NCBI GenBank assembly: GCA_021787255.1
Contig: JAJYMD010000353.1
Span: 1-5,500, forward strand
Source of the DNA: Actinomycetes bacterium
GTDB lineage: Bacteria; Actinomycetota; Acidimicrobiia; Acidimicrobiales; RAAP-2
DNA: 5,500 bases
Reading direction: 5' to 3'
Part shown: positions 1-5,500 of the stretch, in pieces
Layout of the letters: every line of letters starts with the position of its first letter
How positions within the stretch are numbered: the first letter of the stretch is position 1
Position numbers and translations under genes: made by a program
The notes under the pieces: model-generated
What the model was told of the DNA's origin: nothing
The model's input: only the letters and a program-made list of their open reading frames with translations
Database searches by the model: none

Positions 1-1
1 G

Positions 2-982
2 ATCACCACGACTTCGAACACGGTGCCGAAGAACTGGGCCGTGCGCAACCCCGAGCGTGCCGCGCTGTTCACCGCGCCGATCGTGGACGCGCTGGTGCGG
101 TTCGCGCCGGTGCGGGCGATCTCCTCGGTGCTGATCGGCCTCGCCGACCTCCTCATCGGCCGCCGCGGTGCGACAGGCGCCCGGCCGCCGAAGGTGACCG
201 AGTCCGAGCTGTTGGCGATGGCCGACGTCGCGCAGGCCGAGGACGTGATCGAGCTGCAGGAGCGGACGCTCATCCACTCGATCATCGACTTCGGCGACGC
301 GGTGGTTCGCGAGGTGATGGTGCCTCGCCTCGACATGTTCACCCTCGACGCGGACGTGTCCGTCCACGACGCCCTCACCCGGGTGCTCGCGGCGGGATGG
401 AGCCGAGTCCCGGTCCAGCAAGGCGACGTCGACGACGTGGTGGGCATCGCCTACGCGAAGGACCTCATGCGCGCCGAGAACGACGGCCACGGCGCAGACC
501 CGGTGCGCGCGCACCTGCGGCCGGCGCACTTCGTGCCGGAGACGAAACGCCTGACCGCGCTCCTGCGCGAGATGCAGGACGCGAAGTTCCACATGTCGAT
601 CGTCGTCGACGAGTACGGCAGCACGGTGGGCCTCGTCACCTTGGAGGACCTCATCGAAGAGCTCGTCGGGGAGATCGTCGACGAGTACGACACCGAAGAG
701 CCCGTCGTCGAGACCCTTCCCGACGGGAGCGTGGTCGTGACCGGTCGCATGGCGATCGACGACGTCGACGACCTCATCGGCACCGAGCTCCCCCAGGAGG
801 GCTGGGACACGGTCGGGGGGCTGATGCTCGCCCTGAGCGGGCACGTTCCCGCCGAGGGGGAATCCGTCGACGTCGACGGCGTGCGGCTGGTCGCCCAGCG
901 CGTGCAGGGACGCCGCATCTCCCGGGTCCGGATCGAGCGCACCACCGCCGTCGGCGCCTCCGGCGACGACTCGGAGGGGTGA
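2..982 (+). CDS. CBS-domain / CorC_HlyC-domain membrane protein (CNNM/CorC family), 5' end missing
   Basis: The reading frame is open from the window edge, so the N-terminal membrane part is cut off. The GTG at 23 is an internal valine: the preceding codons continue a DUF21-like segment ending in VPKNWAVRNPERA. A hydrophobic stretch follows (about nt 65-160), the last part of the DUF21/CNNM transmembrane domain. Next come a CBS pair (CBS1 about nt 310-480, with VMVPRLDM; CBS2 about nt 505-690, with VVDEYGSTVGLVTLEDLIEE) and a C-terminal CorC_HlyC domain (about nt 730-945, with GWDTVGGL). This is the standard order for CorC/CNNM-type proteins, which are linked to Mg2+/Co2+ efflux or membrane integrity; the CBS pair usually binds adenine nucleotides. 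The true substrate cannot be told. The G-E expected four residues before the P-K of the DUF21 end reads S-N here. It ends 7 bases before era, as in many actinobacterial ybeY-corC-era clusters, so ybeY may lie upstream. The family call is firm. Confidence 0.93.
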   Translation: MTTTSNTVPKNWAVRNPERAALFTAPIVDALVRFAPVRAISSVLIGLADLLIGRRGATGARPPKVTESELLAMADVAQAEDVIELQERTLIHSIIDFGDAVVREVMVPRLDMFTLDADVSVHDALTRVLAAGWSRVPVQQGDVDDVVGIAYAKDLMRAENDGHGADPVRAHLRPAHFVPETKRLTALLREMQDAKFHMSIVVDEYGSTVGLVTLEDLIEELVGEIVDEYDTEEPVVETLPDGSVVVTGRMAIDDVDDLIGTELPQEGWDTVGGLMLALSGHVPAEGESVDVDGVRLVAQRVQGRRISRVRIERTTAVGASGDDSEG

Positions 983-984
983 GG
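973..984 (+). promoter_or_regulatory. Ribosome binding site of era
   Basis: GGAGGGG (973-979) lies 10 bases before the GTG at 990, and GAGG (981-984) lies 5 bases before it. Both overlap or abut the stop codon of the preceding gene (980-982), so Era translation is probably coupled to it. The purine-rich site supports the GTG at 990 as the start, which also gives the expected short Era N-terminus. Confidence 0.55.
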
Positions 985-989
985 CGGCG

Positions 990-1889
990 GTGAAGGCGGG
1001 GTTCGCGGTGGTCCTCGGCCGTCCGAACGTCGGCAAGTCGACGCTGGTCAACCGGATGGTGGGGGCGAAGGTCTCGATCGTCTCGTCGCGCCCGAGCACC
1101 ACGCGCCAGCGCGTGCGCGGCGTGGTCCACCGCCCTGGTGCCCAGGTGGTGCTCGTGGACACGCCGGGTCTCCACCGCCCCCGCACGCTGCTGGGCGAGC
1201 GGCTCGTCGAGACCGCGCGCACCTCGCTGTCCGACGTGGACGTCGTGGTGGCGGTGCTCGACGCGACGGCGCCGGTCGGGCGCGGGGACCGCATGGTGCT
1301 CGCACGTGCGGTCGCGGCCGTGCAGGGCCTCGAAGGCCCGGAGGGCAAGGAACGGGGCCGCCTCCTCGTCGCGGTGAACAAGGTGGACCGCGCGCGCCCT
1401 GCCGACGTGCTCGGGCAGCTCGCCGCCGCAGCCGGCGCCGTCGAGGAGCTCTGCGGCGGGGACCTCGCCGAGTACTTCCCGGTCTCCGCGCGCACCGGGG
1501 AGGGGGTGGACCGGCTCGTGGACGCGATCGTCGAGCGTCTCGCCGAGGGCCCCGCGTACTACCCCGAGGAGACGGCGAGCGACACGCCAGAGGCGCTCAA
1601 GGTCGCGGAGCTCGTGCGCGAGCAGCTGCTCCGGCGCGTGCGCGAGGAGCTGCCGCACTCGATCGCCTGCCGGGTGACCGAGTGGGAATGGCCCCGGGTC
1701 CGCTGCGAGATCCTGGTGGAGCGCGGCTCGCAGAAGGGGATCGTCATCGGGCGGGGCGGCGAGGTGCTGAGAGAGGTCGGCACCGCGGTGCGCCGGCAGC
1801 TCCCGGCGGGCGCCTTCTTGGAGCTGCACGTGCGCGTGGAGAAGCACTGGCAGCAGCGACCCGACGCGCTCGACCGCCTAGGCTACTGA
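990..1889 (+). CDS. era: GTPase Era, 30S ribosomal subunit assembly factor
   Basis: This is a 299-residue protein of normal Era length. The G motifs are all present: G1 GRPNVGKST (10-18), a G2 region STTRQRVRG (36-44), G3 DTPG (57-60), G4 NKVD (130-133) and G5 SAR (166-168). The C-terminal type-II KH domain carries the RNA-binding GRGG turn at 254-257, and the protein ends in the typical W...LGY tail. Era binds GTP and the 3' end of 16S rRNA and acts in late 30S maturation in the cytoplasm. A small charged insertion (about 113-123, GLEGPEGKERG) precedes the G4 strand and looks lineage-specific. The start is GTG, 7 bases after the CBS-protein gene, and the channel gene begins 9 bases after era, so all three are likely cotranscribed. 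The presence of the KH domain excludes a plain Der/EngA or TrmE-type GTPase. No defect is seen. Confidence 0.98.
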   Translation: MKAGFAVVLGRPNVGKSTLVNRMVGAKVSIVSSRPSTTRQRVRGVVHRPGAQVVLVDTPGLHRPRTLLGERLVETARTSLSDVDVVVAVLDATAPVGRGDRMVLARAVAAVQGLEGPEGKERGRLLVAVNKVDRARPADVLGQLAAAAGAVEELCGGDLAEYFPVSARTGEGVDRLVDAIVERLAEGPAYYPEETASDTPEALKVAELVREQLLRRVREELPHSIACRVTEWEWPRVRCEILVERGSQKGIVIGRGGEVLREVGTAVRRQLPAGAFLELHVRVEKHWQQRPDALDRLGY

Positions 1890-1891
1890 GG
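1888..1891 (+). promoter_or_regulatory. Ribosome binding site of the K+ channel gene
   Basis: GAGG overlaps the era stop codon (TGA 1887-1889) and lies 7 bases before the GTG at 1899. It decides the start used for the channel gene and suggests coupling to era translation. Confidence 0.45.
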
Positions 1892-1898
1892 TTCGCCG

Positions 1899-2849
1899 GT
1901 GCTCACCGTCCTCGGTCTGCTCGCCTCGAAGGTGGTGCGTTCCCAGCCCGGCCGTCTCATCCTCCTCGGCGCGGTGTGCCTCTTCGCCGGCGCAGCGGCG
2001 TTCGCGGCCACCCAGCACCTTGCCTTCGACACGTCCTTGTACTGGGCGATCACCACGGCGACGACCGTCGGCTACGGCGACATCACGCCGAGGAACCCCA
2101 CCGGCCGGCTGATCGCGTCCCTCGTGATGCTGACGACGATCCCGCTGCTCGCCTCGGCGTTCGCGCTGTTCGCAGGGGCCGTGGCGTCGACGCACCTGCG
2201 TAGGCTCCTCGGGATGGAACGGCGTGAGGCGACCGGCGGCGAGATCGTGGTCATCGGCAGCCACCCGGCGCTCGCGCCTGCGGTCACCGAGCTCGTCGCC
2301 GCCGGCCGCAAGGTGGTGGTCGTCACCACAGGCGACAGGTCAGCGTTCCCCGACGAGGCGCACGTGGAGGCCGCGGACCCGACGAGCGAGCACGCGATAC
2401 GCCGTGCCCGGCCCGATCGCGCCGCGCAGGTGCTCGTTGCAGGGGCCGACGACGCGTCCGTCCTCGTGACCGCGGTCCTCGTCCACAAGCTCGCGCCGCA
2501 GACGCCGGCGATCGCCATCGCCACCTCGCCGAAGGTCTGCCAAGCCCTGCGCGAGATGGGCATCGACGCCGTGTCCGGCGAAGAGCTGCTCGCGCACACG
2601 GTCGCGAAGTCCTTGGAGGCGCCGCACGCAGGCGAGCTGCTCTTGCGGATCCTCGACTCGGAGGGTTTCCGCCTGAAGGAGGTGCCGATGGGCCACGATG
2701 GCGTCGGACGCCCGCTCAGCGCGGCGCGCGTGCGCGAGCGCGGCGTGGTGCGCGGTGTGGTCCACGACGGGCGCGTCGTGATGGGCGTGGTCGACGACCC
2801 GCTGCTCGAGGCGGACGACCGCCTCCTCGTCCTCGACCCCGAGCGCTGA
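1899..2849 (+). CDS. Two-TM potassium channel with C-terminal RCK (TrkA-N/TrkA-C) domain, MthK-like
   Basis: 316 residues. A first transmembrane helix (about 20-38) is followed by a pore helix and the K+ selectivity filter TTVGYGD (55-61), then a second transmembrane helix (about 71-96). A cytoplasmic RCK domain follows: the TrkA-N Rossmann part starts at EIVVIG (115-120) and runs to about 235, and a TrkA-C-like part fills about 240-316. This order matches the archaeal Ca2+-gated channel MthK and related bacterial channels, which are tetramers in the membrane gated by a ring of RCK domains. The nucleotide loop is not GxGxxG but GSHPAL (120-125), so NAD(H) binding of the KtrA/TrkA kind is doubtful; the gating ligand is unknown. 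At the place of the MthK hinge glycine (20 residues after the last filter glycine) there is Thr80, with Pro82 nearby. An internal ATG (Met106, nt 2214) lies exactly at the channel/RCK junction. It is the last gene of the probable operon with era, and the next gene is convergent. A channel is much more likely than a Trk/Ktr transporter subunit because pore and RCK are in one chain. Confidence 0.93.
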   Translation: MLTVLGLLASKVVRSQPGRLILLGAVCLFAGAAAFAATQHLAFDTSLYWAITTATTVGYGDITPRNPTGRLIASLVMLTTIPLLASAFALFAGAVASTHLRRLLGMERREATGGEIVVIGSHPALAPAVTELVAAGRKVVVVTTGDRSAFPDEAHVEAADPTSEHAIRRARPDRAAQVLVAGADDASVLVTAVLVHKLAPQTPAIAIATSPKVCQALREMGIDAVSGEELLAHTVAKSLEAPHAGELLLRILDSEGFRLKEVPMGHDGVGRPLSAARVRERGVVRGVVHDGRVVMGVVDDPLLEADDRLLVLDPER

Positions 2850-2880
2850 TCGCGACTTGCCGAGCGGTGCAGCGGCTGGC

Positions 2881-5049
2881 TCAGCTCCCCGCGCGCTCGG
2901 CGAGGACGCTCCGGAGGAAGGCGACCGCCTCTTGGCGGTCGATCGTTCGGCGCATCGGCGGGAGCGCGTCGAGCAGCACGTTTCGATAGCGGGCGGTCGC
3001 GAGCCGCGGGTCCAGGACCGCGACGACGCCGCGGTCGCTTGCGCTGCGCACGAGCCGTCCGGCCCCCTGCGCGAGCAGGGTGGCGGCGCGCGGCAGGTCG
3101 ACCAGTGTGAACGCCGCGTCGCCGGCGCGCTCGCGGCGCGCGTCGAGGAGCGGATCGTCGGGACGCCCGAAAGGGAGCCGGTCGACGGTGAGCAGCGTGA
3201 GCGCGCGGCCTGGCACGTCGACGCCCTGCCAGAACCCGAGCGTGGCGAACAGGCACGACGTCTCGTCGCGGGCGAACTCTGCGAGCAGCCGACCCTTCGG
3301 GAGGTCCCCTTGCACGAGCACCCGGAAAGCCAGGCGCGCCGCGAGCGCTTCCGCCGCCTCGAGCGCGGCCCGGCGGCTCGTGAACAGCGCCAGGGTCCGG
3401 CCGCCCGCCGCCGAGATCAGCGCTTCGAGCTCGTCCAAGACCGCGCCCTGCGCGCCGGCTCGCCGGGGGTCGGGCAGGTGGCGGGCCACGTAGAGGAGCG
3501 CGTGCGAGCGGAAGTCGAACGGGCTGCCGACATCGAGGTGGTCGACGTCGAAGCGGTCCAGTTCCAGGCGCCGGGCGAGGTGCGGGGGGATCGTGGCGCT
3601 CGTGAGGACCGCGGTCAGCGACCCCCACAGCCTCGCGGCGAGCACGGGTCCGACCTCCACGGGGGAGAGGCGCAGCGCCGGTCCCCGTGGCGTCCCCTCG
3701 ACCCACGCGACGTCGGCGTCTCCGGGCGCGAGGAACCGTTGGACCGCCTGCTCGAGGTGCGCCGACGTGCTGAGGGCCCTGGCCCGGCGGGCGCCACCGC
3801 CGCGTGCGTCTTGTCCGCCGGGACCGCCCGACGCAGCATCGATCGACGTCAAGCGGGCTCGCAGCCTCTCGAGCCGAGAGCGGGTCAGCTCGAGGATCGA
3901 GACCAGTTCCGTGTCGAGCGCGTCGCCGGTCGAGGCCGTGCCGACGGGGCCGGCCGTGGGCACGGAGGCCGCGTCGCCGGTGCTCCGGGCGCTCGCGACG
4001 CTGCCGAGCCCGAAGAAGTCCCGCTCTGCGCCGCCGCGTCGTTGCACGGCGGGCTTTGCCGCAGACCGCCGACCCTGGCCGTGCCCCGGTGCGCGCAGCA
4101 CGCGGCATCCGACGTGCGCGGAGAGCAGCGTTCGGAGCCGGTCGGCCGCGACGTCGAGCCCCGAGGGCTCGCTGTCGCGGCCGAGCACGGTGCGCGCCGC
4201 GCCGTGCAGCGCGCGCAAGGCGCCCGGCACGAGGTCGACACCGAGGCTGTGGGTCATCACGTCCTCGGTCTCGTGCGCCTCGTCGAAGACGACGACGTCG
4301 TGCGGCGGGAGGACCGCGCCGCCGCTCGCGACGTGGGCGCCGTAGAGATGGGTGTTCACCACGACGACATCCGCTTGCGCCGCGTGCCTTCGGGCGCGCT
4401 CGGCGAAGCACCGGGCGCCCTCGGGGCAGCGGTGTGAGCCGGGGCACTCTCGGGCACCGACGCTCACCATCGCCCACGCTCGGTCCTCCGGCTCGAAGTC
4501 GAGATCGTCCCGGTCGCCCGTCTCGGTCCGACGCGACCAGGCGAGCAGCCGGCGCACGTCCTCCGCCAGGTGTCCTGCTTGGAGCGGACCGCCCTGGTGC
4601 CCGCCGACCTCCCCGGAGGCGTCGTCCAAGGACCCCGGGCCATCGGCCGCCTCGCCGAGGTCCGGCTGGGCGCCGCGGCGCTCCATCTCCGACGCGCTTT
4701 CCGAGGCTCGCTGGAGGCAGAGGTAGTTCGCCCTCCCCTTCAGGACCGCGAAGGACACGGGGCGGCCGAGCGCTCGGGCGAGCGCAGGGAGGTCCCTCTC
4801 GGCGAGCTGGTCCTGGAGCCCCTTCGTCGCCGTGGCGACCACGACGTGCTCGCCGGAGACGACGGCCGGGACGAGGTACGCGAGGGACTTCCCGGTGCCC
4901 GTTCCGGCGCGCACGACGAGGTGTCGTCCCGAGGCGATGGCGCGGGCGACCGCGCGCGCCATCTGCAGCTGGCCCGGCCGGACCTCTCCGCCGCCGGGCA
5001 GGGTCGCCGTGACCTTCGCGAGGACCGCGGCGACGTCGTCGGCGCCCAC
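2881..5049 (-). CDS. DinG/XPD-family ATP-dependent DNA helicase with Fe-S cluster
   Basis: 722 residues, superfamily 2, Rad3/XPD type. Motifs in order: Q-motif-like region RPGQLQMA (24-31); Walker A GTGTGKS (49-55); motif Ia region TATKGLQDQL (73-82); Walker B DEAH (256-259); motif III LTSATI (482-487); FWQGVDVPG (606-614); motif VI QGAGRLVRS (661-669). Four cysteines (C111, C202, C208, C214) lie between Walker A and Walker B with the DinG/XPD spacing and should hold a 4Fe-4S cluster. VNTHL (231-235) follows, as in DinG proteins. Such enzymes unwind DNA 5' to 3' and act on R-loops, forks and damaged DNA. No exonuclease domain is fused at the N-terminus, unlike Firmicutes DinG. A low-complexity Gly/Ala/Ser/Arg stretch (about 325-385) and a shorter acidic one (about 118-160) lengthen the protein. 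The GTG at 5049 is the farthest upstream start codon in frame (checked to about 5250), and it keeps the Q-motif. There is no Shine-Dalgarno sequence just upstream. Confidence is high for the family; dinG versus another paralogue is less certain. Confidence 0.95.
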   Translation of the reverse strand: MGADDVAAVLAKVTATLPGGGEVRPGQLQMARAVARAIASGRHLVVRAGTGTGKSLAYLVPAVVSGEHVVVATATKGLQDQLAERDLPALARALGRPVSFAVLKGRANYLCLQRASESASEMERRGAQPDLGEAADGPGSLDDASGEVGGHQGGPLQAGHLAEDVRRLLAWSRRTETGDRDDLDFEPEDRAWAMVSVGARECPGSHRCPEGARCFAERARRHAAQADVVVVNTHLYGAHVASGGAVLPPHDVVVFDEAHETEDVMTHSLGVDLVPGALRALHGAARTVLGRDSEPSGLDVAADRLRTLLSAHVGCRVLRAPGHGQGRRSAAKPAVQRRGGAERDFFGLGSVASARSTGDAASVPTAGPVGTASTGDALDTELVSILELTRSRLERLRARLTSIDAASGGPGGQDARGGGARRARALSTSAHLEQAVQRFLAPGDADVAWVEGTPRGPALRLSPVEVGPVLAARLWGSLTAVLTSATIPPHLARRLELDRFDVDHLDVGSPFDFRSHALLYVARHLPDPRRAGAQGAVLDELEALISAAGGRTLALFTSRRAALEAAEALAARLAFRVLVQGDLPKGRLLAEFARDETSCLFATLGFWQGVDVPGRALTLLTVDRLPFGRPDDPLLDARRERAGDAAFTLVDLPRAATLLAQGAGRLVRSASDRGVVAVLDPRLATARYRNVLLDALPPMRRTIDRQEAVAFLRSVLAERAGS

Positions 5050-5055
5050 GCGCCC

Positions 5056-5184
5056 GACCGTAGCGCTGCCGCGCGCCGACCGAGCGCGGCGATCCGGCGC
5101 GGCCCCCGACCGTAGCCCTGCGGCCCGGCCCCGACCGTAGCGCTGCGGCCCGGCGCCCGCCCGTAGCGCTGCGACCCGGCGCCC
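5056..5184. repeat. Five tandem imperfect copies of a ~26 bp unit between divergent genes
   Basis: The unit starts GACCGTAGCGCTGCGG and ends CCCGGCGCCC. Copies begin at 5056 (22 bp, diverged 3' part), 5078 (30 bp, core T lost, most degenerate), 5108 (25 bp, GCCCTG in place of GCGCTG), 5133 (26 bp) and 5159 (26 bp). The last two differ at only two positions (GACC/GCCC and CGG/CGA). The core CCGTAGCGCTG is seen at 5058, 5135 and 5161, with one change at 5110. Each good copy holds the 6 bp palindrome AGCGCT and, on the minus strand, a TACGGT or TACGGG hexamer. Divergence grows toward the helicase start. The array lies fully in non-coding DNA and ends 7 bp from the helicase GTG. Its function is unknown: a regulatory protein array, multiplied promoter boxes, or a simple genome-specific repeat are all possible. 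Confidence 0.8.
5057..5062 (-). promoter_or_regulatory. Candidate -10 box of the helicase gene (leaderless)
   Basis: On the minus strand TACGGT fits the actinobacterial TANNNT -10 pattern. Its last T is at 5057, 8 bases from the G of the GTG at 5049, which would put transcription start at or within a base or two of the start codon. The lack of a Shine-Dalgarno sequence fits leaderless translation. No clear -35 is seen, and the same hexamer recurs in the other repeat copies, so this is only suggestive. Confidence 0.35.
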
Positions 5185-5194
5185 GGGCGCCGGG
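5175..5194. repeat. Perfect 20 bp palindrome
   Basis: CCCGGCGCCC (5175-5184) is followed directly by its exact reverse complement GGGCGCCGGG (5185-5194), with no spacer. The left half is the tail of the fifth tandem repeat; the same ten bases also end the fourth copy (5149-5158) without a mirrored partner. The site ends 5 bp before the candidate -35 box of the downstream gene, a usual place for an operator. A zero-spacer, all-G/C palindrome could also be an accident of base composition, and without a T run it is not a good intrinsic terminator. Confidence 0.6.
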
Positions 5195-5199
5195 AGGTG

Positions 5200-5229
5200 C
5201 TGACGCCCCGGGGCTCGGGCACGTATCGT
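5200..5229 (+). promoter_or_regulatory. Candidate sigma-70-type promoter of the nucleotidyltransferase gene
   Basis: A -35-like CTGACG (5200-5205, one mismatch to TTGACG) is followed after 18 bp by TATCGT (5224-5229), matching TANNNT. Transcription would begin near 5236, only about two bases before the GTG at 5238, so the mRNA would be leaderless or nearly so. The G run at 5230-5235 is too close to the start codon to act as a normal Shine-Dalgarno site. The 20 bp palindrome lies just upstream. Confidence 0.5.
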
Positions 5230-5237
5230 GGGGGGTC

Positions 5238-5500
5238 GTGAAGGGTGTCCTCCTCGCCGGCGGGACCGGCTCGCGCCTGTACCCGCTGACCAGGATCACG
5301 AACAAGCACCTCCTTCCCATCTACGACCGCCCGATGGTGCAGTGGGCGATCGAGGCCGTGGTGAACGCGGGGATCCGGGACCTCATGCTCGTCACCGGCG
5401 GCACGCACGCCGGCGAGTTCCTCCGGCTTCTCGGCAACGGCCACGAGTTCGGCATCGACCGCCTCAGCTACGGCTACCAGGAGCGCCCCGGGGGGATCGC
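5238..5500 (+). CDS. Sugar-1-phosphate nucleotidyltransferase (glucose-1-phosphate thymidylyltransferase-like), 3' end missing
   Basis: The first 87 residues are present and the frame runs off the window. The N-terminus has the nucleotide-binding signature LAGGTGSRLYPLT (6-18), then TNKHLLPIYDRPMV (21-34), the typical segment with the conserved lysine (Lys23) and Pro-Met of RmlA-type enzymes. Further on are a second Rossmann strand (LMLVTGG) and a GYQERPGGI segment near the end, as in RmlA, where Y-x-x-Q-x-x-P-x-G-I contacts the nucleotide. RmlA makes dTDP-glucose from dTTP and glucose-1-phosphate, the first step to dTDP-rhamnose and other wall or exopolysaccharide sugars. The GTG at 5238 is chosen because it lies directly before the glycine-rich loop, with only one codon (Lys) between, as usual. 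Whether it is the short (RmlA) or the long form with extra C-terminal repeats cannot be told. Other rml genes may follow outside the window. Confidence 0.92.
   Translation, partial: MKGVLLAGGTGSRLYPLTRITNKHLLPIYDRPMVQWAIEAVVNAGIRDLMLVTGGTHAGEFLRLLGNGHEFGIDRLSYGYQERPGGI

Noticed and set aside
23..25. GTG at 23 as the true start of the CBS/CorC protein
   Set aside because: The codons before it continue the family's DUF21 end in the same frame, and starting here would remove nearly all of the membrane domain. It is an internal valine of a truncated gene.
774..1847. 357-codon minus-strand frame antisense to era
   Set aside because: It is rich in His, Arg and Ala, ends in an Arg run, and lies opposite an intact Era with all G motifs and a KH domain.
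2850..2880. Possible bidirectional terminator between the convergent channel and helicase genes
   Set aside because: A weak hairpin can be drawn (GCC-AGC with GCT-GGC, one bulged G, 9-base loop), but the stem is short and no T run follows on either strand. Not enough to call in a 31-base, GC-rich gap.
2857..4437. 526-codon plus-strand frame antisense to the helicase
   Set aside because: The translation is an Arg/Glu/Gly/Ala-rich mirror of the helicase codons with no recognisable fold, while the opposite strand has all helicase motifs.
5056..5184. CRISPR array
   Set aside because: The units are contiguous with no unique spacers between them, there are only five, and no cas gene is nearby.
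5050..5237. Small gene or helicase N-terminal extension encoded across the repeats
   Set aside because: The helicase frame is open upstream of 5049 but has no ATG, GTG or TTG in this region, and the repeat lengths (22, 30, 25, 26, 26) are not multiples of three, so no frame is kept as a peptide repeat.
2072..5320. Stop-free minus-strand frame of 1082 codons crossing the channel gene, the helicase gene and the intergenic repeats
   Set aside because: Its product is an Arg/Pro/Gly/Ala-rich string without any domain, it is out of frame with the helicase, and it runs antisense through a clear K+ channel. Long stop-free frames are expected at this GC content.

Overview
The window is very GC-rich (roughly 70% or more by eye). 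Its genes use GTG starts, lie close together, and show strong G/C preference at third codon positions. This fits a high-GC Gram-positive bacterium (Actinomycetota, possibly a deep lineage such as Acidimicrobiia), although the lineage is inferred from style and gene order rather than from a marker. No RNA gene, mobile element, CRISPR array or phage gene is visible.

Layout. Positions 2-2849 hold three tightly packed plus-strand genes, probably one operon. The first is the 3' part of a CBS/CorC_HlyC-domain membrane protein (its start lies outside the window). Next is the GTPase Era (990-1889), then a two-helix potassium channel with a cytoplasmic RCK/TrkA-type domain (1899-2849). Gaps are only 7 and 9 bases. 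A 31-base gap then separates this operon from a convergent minus-strand gene (2881-5049) for a DinG/XPD-like iron-sulfur DNA helicase. A 188-base divergent intergenic region (5050-5237) precedes the start of a plus-strand sugar-1-phosphate nucleotidyltransferase (RmlA-like), which runs off the right end.

The genes are mostly housekeeping: ribosome assembly (Era), K+ conductance, an ion-transport or membrane-stress protein, DNA repair or replication help (DinG-like), and nucleotide-sugar synthesis. CBS-protein-era is a classical actinobacterial order. The K+ channel sits where recO is often found.

I found no convincing new multi-gene system. The most unusual material is the divergent intergenic region. 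It holds five tandem imperfect copies of a ~26 bp unit ending 7 bp from the helicase start, then a perfect 20 bp palindrome overlapping the last copy, then a plausible promoter placed so that the nucleotidyltransferase mRNA would be almost leaderless. The second point of interest is the channel. It has an internal ATG at the channel/RCK junction, where the archaeal channel MthK uses an internal start to make free RCK subunits. It also has a non-glycine residue at the expected gating-hinge position.
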